Of a stretch of 64,000 bases of DNA, positions 1 to 8,389 are shown one piece after another; position 1 is the stretch's first letter, and each line of letters begins with the position of its first letter. The notes beneath the pieces are model-generated. The model worked only from the letters and a program-made list of their open reading frames with translations, did not search any database and was not told the DNA's origin. The stretch is from Flintibacter faecis (GTDB lineage Bacteria > Bacillota > Clostridia > Oscillospirales > Oscillospiraceae): the NCBI RefSeq assembly GCF_014287875.1, contig NZ_JACOPN010000008.1, positions 62,001 through 126,000 of the forward strand, written 5' to 3'. The translations under genes and the position numbers were made by a program.

Positions 1-651
1 CCCGCCATCCTGCTGATGGATGAGCCCCTCTCCAATCTGGACGCCAAGCTGCGCGTGGAGATGCGCAACGCCATCAAGCGCATCCAGCAGCAGATCGGCA
101 TTACCACCGTCTACGTCACCCACGACCAGGAGGAGGCCCTGGCGGTCTCCGACCGGATCGCCGTGATGAACGGGGGCATCATTCAGCAGATCGACACCCC
201 CGCCCGGGTATATCAGCGGCCTGCAAACCAGTTTGTGGCCAACTTCATCGGCCTTTCCAACTTCCTGCCCGCCTCTGTGAGCCGGAAGGGGGAGGAGCTG
301 TCCATCCTGTTCCCCGAGGGGGGCTACCGGGTTGGGATGACCAATCTGCGCCCCGATCTGGAGGACGGAACGCAGGTGCTGGTGGCAGTCCGCCCGGAGG
401 AGTTTGAGATGCGCAGTACCGAGCTGGAAGGAATCCCGGCGGTGGTGCGGAGCAGCATTTTCCTGGGAAATACCACCCACTACTTCCTGGAGCTGGGGGA
501 CGGCAGTGAGGTCGAGGCCATTCAGGATTCGGATGTGTGGGAGATCATCCCCAACGGAACTGCGGTCAGACTGGGCGTGAAAGAGAAGAAAATCAACGTA
601 TTTTCCCGGGATGGCAGTACTCCGCTGGTGGTTCGGGAGGAATTGCTATGA
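1..651 (+). CDS. ABC transporter ATP-binding protein, Fe(III)/polyamine type (5' truncated)
   Basis: The reading frame is open from the first base, so only the C-terminal 216 residues are in the window; relatives are about 350 residues. Visible are the Walker B/D-loop stretch (LLMDEPLSNLDAKLR), the switch histidine in VYVTHDQEEA, and a C-terminal TOBE-like region from about residue 95. This is the FbpC/PotA/UgpC group of importer ATPases, which power a membrane permease from the cytoplasm. The stop overlaps the permease start (ATGA), so the two are translationally coupled. The double-domain permease that follows favours an Fe(III)-type substrate, but substrate is inferred; the binding protein is not in the window. 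Confidence 0.9.
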   Translation, partial: PAILLMDEPLSNLDAKLRVEMRNAIKRIQQQIGITTVYVTHDQEEALAVSDRIAVMNGGIIQQIDTPARVYQRPANQFVANFIGLSNFLPASVSRKGEELSILFPEGGYRVGMTNLRPDLEDGTQVLVAVRPEEFEMRSTELEGIPAVVRSSIFLGNTTHYFLELGDGSEVEAIQDSDVWEIIPNGTAVRLGVKEKKINVFSRDGSTPLVVREELL

Positions 652-2306
652 GATATGCCGGAGAAAAACGCTTTAATGTTTGGACCGCTCTCACCCTGAT
701 CCTGTTGGCGCTCTTCCTGCTGTTCGTGATTTATCCCATCGGGATGCTGATCGTCAAGAGCCTCTTTGTGGGCGGCAAGGTGGACCTGAGCTACTTTGTG
801 AAGTTTTTTTCCAAAAAGTACTACTGGGTGACCTTAGTGAACAGCTTCAAGGTCACAGTGCTCTCCACCCTGTTGGCCTGCCTCATCGGAGTGCCCATGG
901 CCTACCTGCTGCGGAGCGTCAAGATCCGTGGCTCTGAGTTTTTGAACATCCTCATCGTCATTTCTTACCTCTCGCCCCCCTTTATCGGCGCCTATGCGTG
1001 GATTCAGCTGCTGGGCCGAAACGGCTTTATCACCCGAATCTTAAATGCGCTCTTCCATGTGAAGCTCCACGGTATCTATGGCTTTGCCGGTATCGTGCTG
1101 GTGTTCTCGCTCCAGTCCTTCCCGCTGATCTATATGTACGTGTCCGGCGCCATGAAGAACCTGGACAACTCTCTGAACGAAGCGGCGGAGAGCTTGGGCT
1201 GCAACGCCTTCCAGCGGGTGACCAAGGTTATTTTCCCGCTGGTTCTGCCCTCGCTGCTGGCCGGTATGCTGCTGGTGTTCATGCGGGTCTTCTCCGATTT
1301 TGGTACGCCTATGATCATCGGCGAGGGCTACAAGACCTTCCCTGTCATGCTTTATACCCAATTCATGGGCGAGGTGGGCACAAACGACGGCTTTGCAGCC
1401 ACCATGTGCGTGATCGTCATCGTGATTGCGCTGATGTTCTTCTTCATCCAGAAGCTGCTGGGCCAGAAGTTCACCTACTCCATGACCGCCTTGAAGCCCA
1501 TGCAGGCCCAGGAGGCGGAGGGCTGGCGGAAGGTCTGCGCCCATCTGGCGGTCTATCTGGTCACGCTGGTGGCCGCGCTGCCCCAGATCACCGTTATCAT
1601 CACCTCCTTTATCGGGACCATCAACGGCTCCCTGTTCACCGGGGAGTTCACGCTGGACAACTACCGGAACATCTTCTCCAAGGGCAATACCGTTGCCATT
1701 CGCAATACCTATCTGTTTGGCCTGGAGGCCATTGTGGTGGTCATCGTCTGCGGCATCCTCATTTCCTACCTGAGCGTGCGGAAAAAGAACACGCTCACTG
1801 GAGTGCTGGACGTGCTGACCATGTTCCCGTACATCATCCCCGGTTCGGTTCTGGGTATTTCGTTCCTCTATGCGTTTAACGGCCCTCCCTTCCTGCTGGG
1901 CGGCACGGTGATCATTATGATCATTGCGCTTTCGATCCGCCGTATGCCGTACACCATTCGCTCCAGTACGGCCATCATCGGACAGATCAGCCCCAGCATT
2001 GAGGAGGCGTCCATTAGCCTGGGAGCCTCCCAGGTCAAGACCTTCCTTCAAATCACCGTGCCCATGATGCTGCCCGGCGTACTGTCCGGCGCCATCATGA
2101 GCTGGATTACCCTGATTAGTGAGCTGAGCTCCTCGGTGATCCTGTACACCAGCCGCACCTCTACGCTGACGGTGGCCATCTACTCGGAGGTCATCCGCAG
2201 TAACTTCGGAAATGCGGCGGCCTACTCCACCATCCTGACCCTCACCTCCATCGTCTCTCTGTTGATCTTCTTCAAGGTATCGGGGAGCAAGGACCTGAGC
2301 GTATAA
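648..2306 (+). CDS. ABC transporter permease, fused double-domain (Fe(III)/FbpB type)
   Basis: Predicted 552 residues with about 12 hydrophobic segments in two homologous halves. Each half has a permease loop that docks the ATPase: EAAESLGCNAF near residue 180 and EEASISLGASQ near residue 450. Fusion of two permease units is typical of the FbpB family of Fe(III) importers. The ATG at 648 was chosen because it overlaps the ATPase stop (ATGA); an in-frame start 37 codons upstream would lie inside the ATPase gene. Fe(III) is the family's usual substrate, but other anionic substrates are possible. The two-component system downstream may control this transporter, an inference from adjacency. Confidence 0.9.
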   Translation: MRYAGEKRFNVWTALTLILLALFLLFVIYPIGMLIVKSLFVGGKVDLSYFVKFFSKKYYWVTLVNSFKVTVLSTLLACLIGVPMAYLLRSVKIRGSEFLNILIVISYLSPPFIGAYAWIQLLGRNGFITRILNALFHVKLHGIYGFAGIVLVFSLQSFPLIYMYVSGAMKNLDNSLNEAAESLGCNAFQRVTKVIFPLVLPSLLAGMLLVFMRVFSDFGTPMIIGEGYKTFPVMLYTQFMGEVGTNDGFAATMCVIVIVIALMFFFIQKLLGQKFTYSMTALKPMQAQEAEGWRKVCAHLAVYLVTLVAALPQITVIITSFIGTINGSLFTGEFTLDNYRNIFSKGNTVAIRNTYLFGLEAIVVVIVCGILISYLSVRKKNTLTGVLDVLTMFPYIIPGSVLGISFLYAFNGPPFLLGGTVIIMIIALSIRRMPYTIRSSTAIIGQISPSIEEASISLGASQVKTFLQITVPMMLPGVLSGAIMSWITLISELSSSVILYTSRTSTLTVAIYSEVIRSNFGNAAAYSTILTLTSIVSLLIFFKVSGSKDLSV

Positions 2307-2312
2307 CCGACA

Positions 2313-2345
2313 AAAGGCGGTGCGTCCACAGGGCGCACCGCCTTT
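2313..2345 (+). terminator. Hairpin after the transporter operon
   Basis: A 12-bp perfect stem (2313-2324 with 2334-2345) and 9-base loop lies 7 bases after the permease stop. There is no long T-run beyond the three Ts in the stem, so termination may be partial. Confidence 0.6.
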
Positions 2346-2373
2346 GAAAATGGGTGGGATAGTGTGTTATAAT
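2344..2373 (+). promoter_or_regulatory. Sigma-A type promoter for the two-component system
   Basis: TTGAAA (2344-2349) and TATAAT (2368-2373) with 18 bases between, about 40 bases before the kinase start. The -35 element overlaps the terminator stem. Confidence 0.6.
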
Positions 2374-2413
2374 AAAAAGAAAAGCGGCAGTTTTTGTGCA
2401 AGAGGGGATTCCT

Positions 2414-4123
2414 ATGAACCGATCTTCGTTCCAGACCCAGCTGCGGCGCTCCTTTATTGGGTATGTGGTGGTCATCATCTCGGTGACGCTGGTCCTTTAC
2501 CTGGGGGGCTATGCCCTCAATTTTTATACGGGTGTGATTGTGGGAAACCAGGAGAACAACCGCGCCATGGCGGACACCCTCGCCGACCAGTATCGGAACT
2601 ACGAGGAGGGGAGCGATGCCCTGGCCCGGTGCCCGGAAACGAGGGCCGTGCTGACCCAAAATTCGGTGGGAGCGACGGCAGATCTCAACCGCATCCTCTA
2701 CCAGTTTGTCAATGAGCAGGACTTTCGAGCTTATTTTGTCCTGATGACCCCGGAACGCCAGGTGGTCTGTTCCAACTTCTGCAAGGAAAACCAGCATTTC
2801 TTTGCCGACTCCCCCTTTGTGGGAAGTGTCATTTCCCGGCTCCAGCGCGCTCCGGACAAGACCCTTACCTTCGTCTGCACCGCCCCCCTGACCAGCGCCC
2901 AGGAATGTGCGCTCACATTTTGCCGCGCGGTGACGGACGAGGAGGGGGAGGCCATCGGCTATCTGTTTTTTAATCTCCGCAAAGAGTTTTTCCGGGCCTT
3001 CGAGCATCAGGCCGGGCGAGCCATCCTGCTCACCGATCCCTACGATAATATCATCTACACCTCACTGGATGCCCAGATGGACCCCATGGATAAGCAGCCC
3101 TCGGGAAAGTACGCCGTCGATATCCGGCAGAGCGGGTTCCGCATCCTGAACGGTGCACATTACTACATATTTTTGCAGCAGGTCACAAAAGACGGCTGGA
3201 ATCTCTATACACTGACCCCGCTGGAGGTCCAGTTCCGGACCTTTTTCTCCGATTTGACCATGTTTGCCATTTTGCTGGTCCTGCTGGCCGGGATCGTGGC
3301 GATGCTGACCCGGACCTTTGCCCGGCGCAATGCGCAGGAGATCGACGAGCTGACCCGGGCGGTGGAAGTGATGGAGCCGGACGACATGGCCCCGGCCCTC
3401 TCCCTCCAGGCGTCGGAGGAGGCCCAGCAGCTCTATCTCCGCTTCCGGGAGCTGATCCGGCACAACAATGAGCTGCAAAACCGCCGCAGACGGATGGAGA
3501 TCCGGCATCTGGAGGAGCAGTTCAACCCCCATTTTGTGTTCAACGTGATGGAGACGGTGCGCTATCAGATCGGGGAGGACCCGGAGACCGCATCGGAGAT
3601 GCTGCTCTCCTTTGCGAACCTCATGCGGTACAGCATCGAACACGCCGACGCGAAGGTGCCCCTGGAAACGGACGTGGAGTATGTCAACGACTATCTGCTC
3701 CTGCAAAAGATCCGCTACAACAACTGTCTGCACTATGAATTCCAGATCCCGGACGAGCTGCTCGACTGCCAGATCCCAAAGTTGCTGTTGCAGCCCATCA
3801 TTGAAAACAGCATCCGCCACGGGTCCCGGCCCGGTAAGGTGCTGGAGCTGTCGGTGGAGGCCCGGCAGGAGGGGGAGGACCTGGTCTTTGTGATCCGGGA
3901 CAACGGGGCCGGGATCGCTCCGGACCGGCTGGCCGCACTGAACGAGAGCTTTTCCCTGGAGCTGGACTCCGGTATCGTGCGGCACATCGGTCTATACAAC
4001 ATCCATAAAATGCTCTCGCTGCTCTACGGAGCCAGCTATGGGCTGAAAATCGAAAGTGAGCTGGGCGTTGGGACCCGGGTGGAGCTGCGTATGCCCTATG
4101 AAATGGAGGAATCATCATGCTGA
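2414..4123 (+). CDS. Sensor histidine kinase, YesM/LytS type
   Basis: Predicted 569 residues. An N-terminal membrane segment (about 14-36) and a second near 285-305 bracket an extracytoplasmic sensor region of about 240 residues. Then come a linker, the His_kinase block with phospho-acceptor histidine in QFNPHFVFNVMETVRY, and a HATPase domain with the N-box LLLQPIIENSIRHG. This is the YesM family, partner of AraC-type response regulators that often control nutrient uptake in Firmicutes. The ATG at 2414 has AGAGGGGA at proper spacing; the GTG at 2396 is less likely. The gene overlaps the regulator by 7 bases. Control of the upstream transporter is inferred from adjacency. Confidence 0.9.
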   Translation: MNRSSFQTQLRRSFIGYVVVIISVTLVLYLGGYALNFYTGVIVGNQENNRAMADTLADQYRNYEEGSDALARCPETRAVLTQNSVGATADLNRILYQFVNEQDFRAYFVLMTPERQVVCSNFCKENQHFFADSPFVGSVISRLQRAPDKTLTFVCTAPLTSAQECALTFCRAVTDEEGEAIGYLFFNLRKEFFRAFEHQAGRAILLTDPYDNIIYTSLDAQMDPMDKQPSGKYAVDIRQSGFRILNGAHYYIFLQQVTKDGWNLYTLTPLEVQFRTFFSDLTMFAILLVLLAGIVAMLTRTFARRNAQEIDELTRAVEVMEPDDMAPALSLQASEEAQQLYLRFRELIRHNNELQNRRRRMEIRHLEEQFNPHFVFNVMETVRYQIGEDPETASEMLLSFANLMRYSIEHADAKVPLETDVEYVNDYLLLQKIRYNNCLHYEFQIPDELLDCQIPKLLLQPIIENSIRHGSRPGKVLELSVEARQEGEDLVFVIRDNGAGIAPDRLAALNESFSLELDSGIVRHIGLYNIHKMLSLLYGASYGLKIESELGVGTRVELRMPYEMEESSC

Positions 4124-4872
4124 AAGTGCTTCTGGTAGAGGATGAAAACCTCATTCGACGGGGGCTGGCGTTCCAAATGAATTGGACCGACGTGGGCTGT
4201 GTGCTGGTGGGGGAGGCCGCCAGCGGGGAGGAGGGCCTGGAACAGATCGAAGCCCTGCACCCCGACATTGTAATCACCGACATTCGGATGCAGGACATGG
4301 ACGGATTGGACATGATCCGCAGGGGACAGGAGATCTGCTCCTTCCGCAGTATCATTCTGTCGGGGTACAGTGAATTTGACTACGCACAGAAAGCCATCCG
4401 CCTGGGGGTGCTGGAGTACCTGCTCAAGCCGGTGGATATGAATGCCCTGCGCAGCTGTCTTTTAAAGGCCGCCGCACAAAGCGACCCCAAGGAGGCCTCG
4501 CCCGTCACCCCCATGACCATGGAGGAGCTGGACGGGAGCGGGATCAAGAACCCATACGCCAAGGAGATGCTCCGCTACATTCAAGAGCACTACAGCGAGC
4601 GCATTTCCCTCACCGAGCTCAGCCAGCAGCTCAATATCTCCTGTACCCACCTGAATGCAAAGTTCAAGGCCGAGACCGGCCACACCTTCCACGATTTTCT
4701 GAATTACTACCGCATCAGTAAAGCGGTGGAGTTTCAGCAGGAGGGAGATAAAAAGCTCTATGAGATCGCGGAAATGGTTGGCTTCTCCGACTACAAATAT
4801 TTCAGTAAGGTCTATAAGAAATATGTGGGATATCCTCCCAATAAGCTCTTCGCAGAGGAGAAAAGCGAATGA
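4117..4872 (+). CDS. Response regulator, YesN/AraC type
   Basis: Predicted 251 residues. The N-terminal receiver domain (1-120) has the phospho-acceptor aspartate in IVITDIRMQDMDG and the conserved lysine in LLKPVD. The C-terminus (about 150-248) is an AraC-type pair of helix-turn-helix motifs (LTELSQQLNIS and LYEIAEMVGFSDYKYFSKVYKK). It should be phosphorylated by the overlapping kinase and act as a DNA-binding activator. A terminator follows, closing a two-gene operon. Confidence 0.93.
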   Translation: MLKVLLVEDENLIRRGLAFQMNWTDVGCVLVGEAASGEEGLEQIEALHPDIVITDIRMQDMDGLDMIRRGQEICSFRSIILSGYSEFDYAQKAIRLGVLEYLLKPVDMNALRSCLLKAAAQSDPKEASPVTPMTMEELDGSGIKNPYAKEMLRYIQEHYSERISLTELSQQLNISCTHLNAKFKAETGHTFHDFLNYYRISKAVEFQQEGDKKLYEIAEMVGFSDYKYFSKVYKKYVGYPPNKLFAEEKSE

Positions 4873-4902
4873 GCGCACCTCCGTGGGAACCAAAAAGACA
4901 AG

Positions 4903-4945
4903 TCCGGCCGACCGTGCAGCGCACGACCGGCCGGAATGTTTGCTT
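4903..4945 (+). terminator. Terminator after the two-component operon
   Basis: TCCGGCCG (4903-4910) pairs with CGGCCGGA (4928-4935). Inside it CGTGC pairs with GCACG around a 3-base loop, and a T-rich tail follows. Confidence 0.7.
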
Positions 4946-4971
4946 TTAGGGGAAATCAGCGAGGGGACCTC

Positions 4972-5112
4972 TCACAGCGCCTGGAAGTCCAGGACCTCTT
5001 TGCTGCGGATAAACTCGTCATAGCCCGTAATGTTGTAAGCAATATATTGATAAAAAAAGAAAAAGGTTGCAGGGACGATCCATAGATAATTCCATACAGG
5101 GGCGTAGCTCAT
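4972..5112 (-). CDS. Small membrane protein, 46 residues
   Basis: Starts MSYAPVWNYLWIVPATFFFF and ends EVLDFQAL. One aromatic-rich hydrophobic helix (about residues 8-30) is followed by a charged tail, suggesting a single-pass inner-membrane protein. The ATG has a clear GGAGGA ribosome binding site and begins one base after the stop of the upstream small gene, so the two are co-translated. I recognise no family. Reading-frame length alone would not prove it, but the ribosome site and coupling do support it. Confidence 0.65.
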   Translation of the reverse strand: MSYAPVWNYLWIVPATFFFFYQYIAYNITGYDEFIRSKEVLDFQAL

Positions 5113-5113
5113 T

Positions 5114-5416
5114 TTAGTCCTCCTGTTCCGCTGGATGGCAGATGTGTTCTTCTTCCTCCCGTTCGAAGGAGTAGAGCCCGTCTGCCTCCAACTCTTTTGC
5201 CATGCCCCACGCCAGCTTGAAGCCCGCCGTGAAGCTCATCAGCTTGGATTCAACCAGCAATGTGTTTTGTGCGTCCAACAGCCGCAGCAGTTTTCCGCGC
5301 CCCGCGGCGTCCATGTCCCGCCGCAGTTCCTCCTGCGCGTATTCGACCTGCTTGTCCAATTCACTGTGTTCCTGACGGTCGAAACGCTTTTGCAGGGCTT
5401 TCATGTAGTCATACAT
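5114..5416 (-). CDS. Small helical protein, 100 residues (possibly DUF6809-like)
   Basis: A soluble, mostly helical, charged protein beginning MYDYMKALQKRFDRQEHSEL. The C-terminal half contains LLRLLDAQNTLLVESKLMSF and FKLAWGMAKEL, a layout resembling short DUF6809-type proteins of clostridia; this assignment is from memory and weak. The ATG at 5416 was chosen because AGGAGGT lies at 5423-5429; an upstream in-frame ATG has no such site. It is coupled to the 46-residue membrane protein. Function unknown. Confidence 0.75.
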   Translation of the reverse strand: MYDYMKALQKRFDRQEHSELDKQVEYAQEELRRDMDAAGRGKLLRLLDAQNTLLVESKLMSFTAGFKLAWGMAKELEADGLYSFEREEEEHICHPAEQED

Positions 5417-5752
5417 TGCGGCACCTCCTTTTTGGCAACCACAACACATACCACAACTGCTGGTAGAAAGCTATTACTTTTTCGAGAAAGGTCTTATTGA
5501 TTCCAGCGACGCAAAATGTGACATGTGAACAGGAACGGAAATCTCCAGTTGACCCACGCCGTGACCCACGAACAGAAAAACCGGGGCGGAAACAACGGAG
5601 AAAAGCGTATCTACGGGCGATGAAATTCTGCGGAAAACCCGCTTTATTCTCCCGAAAGCCCGCGGAAGACGTCCCTATCGAATCTTCAATCCATAGAGGC
5701 CAATCTGTGGTATAATTGGAGCAAGAGAACTGGCAAAAAAACAGCAAAAACC
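5417..5752. other. Gene-free stretch
   Basis: Contains a TATAAT (5711-5716) without a convincing -35 element and two direct copies of TGACCCACG near 5550-5571. I see nothing else I can support. Confidence 0.4.
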
Positions 5753-6012
5753 TTGTACCTGGAGGGCAACTATGTATCGTTACAGCAATGGCCAGATCAA
5801 CTTGGCGGATTAATCGAGTATCTAATGCAGCAGGAGACCATCCTCCGGGAATGTGAGGCAGTGCTGGATCTATCGTCCGTGTATGAGAAAATGGTGCAGT
5901 TGTGCAGCAAAGAAGATAGTCGTCCGCCCCTCGCCCCAGCGTTCATCGTAAAGTACCTGCTGGTGAGTTTCCTGTACAGCAAACCATCGAACCGGCAGAT
6001 CGGGCAGCGCAC
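5753..6012 (+). pseudogene. Transposase fragment, N-terminal (IS1182-like)
   Basis: About 85 residues resemble the N-terminal part of DDE transposases of the IS1182/DUF772 type: a helical start, then RPPLAPAFIVKYLLVSFLYS followed by KPSNRQI, matching the usual R-P-S-hydrophobic-K-x-L pattern. Full enzymes are 400-500 residues. The frame ends just past a junction near 6012 where the sequence becomes the antisense of a broken HU gene. It starts with TTG and has no good ribosome site. Most likely an old IS insertion remnant. Confidence 0.5.
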
Positions 6013-6180
6013 CCCTTCACCTCAAAGCTAACGAAGCTGATGAACTGCACGCTGCCACCAGCCTTCAGTACCTCCATCACAACTGCGACGTGGACGTTCA
6101 GTGCCGCCTCCCTGTCCTTTCTTCGTCAGGCCAGGCTTTTTTCGCAATAATGGCAACGAATTCGTTCTTGCTGTTTTTCG
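6012..6180 (-). pseudogene. HU-type DNA-binding protein remnant with two frameshifts
   Basis: Read on the minus strand in three successive frames this gives SKNEFVAIIAKKA, then GLTKK, then DREAALNVHVAVVMEVLKAG followed by GSVQFISFVSFEVKG. This follows the N-terminal half of HU (family pattern K-x-E-F-V, AKKAGLTKKD, V-x-L-x-x-F-G-x-F-E-V). Two single-base insertions, near the AKKA/GLTKK and GLTKK/DREAA boundaries, break the frame. The gene lacks an ATG, and its 3' half is replaced by the transposase fragment at about 6012. HU compacts DNA; this copy cannot make a working protein. Confidence 0.7.
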
Positions 6181-6193
6181 TTTGAAAAGAGCC

Positions 6194-7273
6194 TTATGAC
6201 CTGGGCACTCTCCGGTCGTGGGTGGCGTAGTAGGCTCGCTTATTTTCGTACATGCAATAGTCGGCCTTGTCCAGCAGCGTTTGCATGACGCAGCCTTCAT
6301 AATCGGCGGAGATCGCCCAACCGTAGGCGTAGTTGAGAGGAAGCTGATTGCCGTCACGGTTTGCAGCGTCGGCTTCCCTGCGCAGACTGTCCAGTATGCC
6401 CTCCACCTCCTGCCGGTCCGTGTGGTAAATGACCGCCATAAATTCGTCACCGCCGTATCTGCCCACGAAATGCTTTTCCGGGATCACCCGGCGTAAAAGC
6501 CGTACAAAGCTCAGGATCAGTTGGTCACCCGCCGAATGACCCATCGTATCGTTGACGGTTTTTAGATTGTTCAGGTCAAACATGATGCAGGCCGTAGGCT
6601 CCCGGAGAATTTCCCTGTTGTTGAGAAGCTCCTCGCAGGAGCCTTTGTTGGGCAGGCCGGTATGGATGTCGATGTATGCCTTCTGCTCCAGCAGTCGGTT
6701 TTTCCGGGCCATTTTCAGTGCCATGGCGGTCTGGAACATGACCAGGATCACCAGGCACAGCATATCCAGCGCCGAGAGGATCTCAATGGTGCGGATCTTC
6801 ATGGCGATCTTTTCTGAATAGTGTTCCGCGGCAGACACCGTTTCGTCCGCCATTTTAAAATAGGTCTCGCTCATGGCAACGATTTGGGTGTTCTCATATC
6901 CACGCTGTCTGGCCACCGCGACCTCCGCCTTGAGCCGCTCCCAGTAGGCACGCTGGATGTCCAGCCTTTCCTGATAGGCCGCGTCCTTGAGCTTTACCAA
7001 TTCGTAGTGCCCATCCCCGGATGTCAGATCGCTTAAAATATCGTCTAAATACGCGATCAACTCATCGTTTCGGGTGCCTGTGATCTCCAGCTTTACCGCC
7101 CGCTGCGTGGCTCCGCGCACCAGCCCGGCATAATTGATGACGCGGGCCGTGCCCTTCAGGTTGCCGATCTCGACCATCATCAGAGTGACAAGGATCACCA
7201 AAATCAGCACAAGGCAGCTTTGCAGGATGCTGATGAGATTTTTGTGATCTATTTTTACATTTCCTTTTATCAT
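6194..7273 (-). CDS. Membrane diguanylate cyclase (GGDEF)
   Basis: Predicted 359 residues. A first membrane helix (about 15-37) and a second (about 160-185) flank a roughly 120-residue helical extracytoplasmic region. The C-terminal GGDEF domain (about 195-350) has the catalytic motif GRYGGDEF intact and the substrate-site FDLNNLKTVND. It should make cyclic di-GMP in response to an outside signal. The ATG at 7273 follows GAGGTCG; a GTG 26 codons upstream has no ribosome site. It stands alone, next to the HU wreck. No clear inhibitory RxxD site was confirmed. Confidence 0.9.
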   Translation of the reverse strand: MIKGNVKIDHKNLISILQSCLVLILVILVTLMMVEIGNLKGTARVINYAGLVRGATQRAVKLEITGTRNDELIAYLDDILSDLTSGDGHYELVKLKDAAYQERLDIQRAYWERLKAEVAVARQRGYENTQIVAMSETYFKMADETVSAAEHYSEKIAMKIRTIEILSALDMLCLVILVMFQTAMALKMARKNRLLEQKAYIDIHTGLPNKGSCEELLNNREILREPTACIMFDLNNLKTVNDTMGHSAGDQLILSFVRLLRRVIPEKHFVGRYGGDEFMAVIYHTDRQEVEGILDSLRREADAANRDGNQLPLNYAYGWAISADYEGCVMQTLLDKADYCMYENKRAYYATHDRRVPRS

Positions 7274-7611
7274 AACGACCTCGATCACGGAACGACCATG
7301 ATATTCTTTATTGCGAATCAGTCTTGATGAATACTTTACTCTGTAACGCACATCATGTCAATAACAATGGAAATTTTTCTACTGTCTCCCCAGAATGATC
7401 GGCATGATAAAATAATCTATATTTTCCCCCTGCTGCGGGGCTGTTTTTTTGAGCCTTGCTGCAAGCTCAAAGCACGTTTAATGCTCAAAAACAGTAGAAT
7501 TTCATCTGCACACGAAAGATAGATGAATAGCTGAACAACAAAATGTAACTTTTGTGACCTACGACACCAGTCTCAAGCGGTCGAACTAATATAAAATGAA
7601 AAGCACGCACT
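7274..7611. other. Gene-free stretch with a hairpin
   Basis: Holds an imperfect inverted repeat around 7440-7496 (CTGTTTTTTTGAGC against GCTCAAAAACAG) with a nested GAGC/GCTC hairpin. No gene seen. Confidence 0.3.
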
Positions 7612-7725
7612 TTATTGCTTGTTTCGGTTGGATGGCTTAGGCTTGTCAGGAATCGCCTCATCCGCCTTGGGTGGGCGACCCCTGCGAGCCCCAACCAATT
7701 TCTCCGCTTTCTGGTTTTCAGTCAT
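7612..7725 (-). CDS. Possible small basic protein with AT-hook-like motif (remnant?)
   Basis: A 37-residue frame containing GARRGRPPKADEAIPDKPK; RGRPPK resembles an AT-hook DNA-binding core. The ribosome site is weak. Its ATG overlaps the stop of a 24-codon frame upstream (MFLTIIEAEKAVPW...), an arrangement seen in decayed element genes. It may be the C-terminal tail of a lost gene rather than a working one. Confidence 0.25.
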   Translation of the reverse strand: MTENQKAEKLVGARRGRPPKADEAIPDKPKPSNRNKQ

Positions 7726-7850
7726 AGTCTTTTCTGCTTTCGGCGGACTGCCACGGCACAGCTTTTTCGGCTTCTATAATTGTAAGGAACATGGCTTTTC
7801 GCTGAATGGAAAGCGAAGCTGACCCGGGCTGGGGCGGTCTGTGTTAAAGC

Positions 7851-7871
7851 GATAATTTTTTGGAAATTATC
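7851..7871. promoter_or_regulatory. Inverted repeat upstream of the Rrf2 promoter
   Basis: GATAATTT (7851-7858) and AAATTATC (7864-7871) form perfect 8-bp arms 5 bases apart, ending exactly at the -35 element. Candidate operator; a terminator role for the upstream region is less likely because no gene points here. Confidence 0.45.
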
Positions 7872-7900
7872 TTGACAAAACTTATCAAGATTGATATGAT
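7872..7900 (+). promoter_or_regulatory. Strong sigma-A promoter with internal palindrome
   Basis: TTGACA (7872-7877), 17 bases, TATGAT (7895-7900). An inverted repeat CTTGA-N9-TCAAG (7871-7889) covers the -35 element and spacer, well placed for autorepression by the Rrf2 protein downstream. Confidence 0.75.
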
Positions 7901-7935
7901 GGCACTAACAAGCAAGCGAAAAGAGGATGCGGAGC

Positions 7936-8367
7936 ATGATCATCACCAAAGAGACGGACTACGCACTGCGCATTTTGCGGGTGCTGCTGGACGGGGAGAA
8001 GCATTCGGTGGCCGAGATGTCGGAAACGGAATTGATCCCCAATCAGTTTGCCTACCAGATCCTGCGCAAGCTCTCCGCCGGCAATTTGGTGCGGGTGAGC
8101 CGCGGCGCCCTCGGCGGCGGCGTGCTGTCCTGTGACCTGGACGCGACCTCCCTCTACGATCTCATGGGGGTCATGGGGGAGCGGGGCATCCTGTGCGCCT
8201 GCATGGAGCCTGGATATGAATGCCGCTGGCAGGACAAGCATGGGCGGTGCGCCATCCACTGTCAGCTGGCGGCCTTGCAGCGAAAGCAGGACGAGGCGTT
8301 CCGTGCCGTGAGCCTGCGCAGGCTGCTGACCGGCGGATCCAATCCCCAAGATACAAGCGAGCTGTAA
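7936..8367 (+). CDS. Rrf2-family transcriptional regulator, cysteine-rich
   Basis: Predicted 143 residues. The N-terminal winged helix (MIITKETDYALRILRVLL...) matches the Rrf2 pattern. The second half has five cysteines in CACMEPGYEC...GRCAIHC (about residues 93-115), in the region where IscR and NsrR bind an iron-sulfur cluster. Such clusters sense iron-sulfur status, NO or oxidants; which applies here is unknown. The ATG at 7936 was preferred over 7927 because AGAGG abuts the earlier ATG. It heads an operon with the dehydrogenase-rubredoxin fusion and a flavodiiron protein, so it probably controls oxygen/NO defence. Confidence 0.85.
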   Translation: MIITKETDYALRILRVLLDGEKHSVAEMSETELIPNQFAYQILRKLSAGNLVRVSRGALGGGVLSCDLDATSLYDLMGVMGERGILCACMEPGYECRWQDKHGRCAIHCQLAALQRKQDEAFRAVSLRRLLTGGSNPQDTSEL

Positions 8368-8389
8368 AATTTTAAGAGGAGGTACCCGT

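Noticed and set aside
7495..7700. 69-codon minus-strand frame
   Set aside because: Different frame from the RGRPPK peptide, no ribosome site, low-complexity start.
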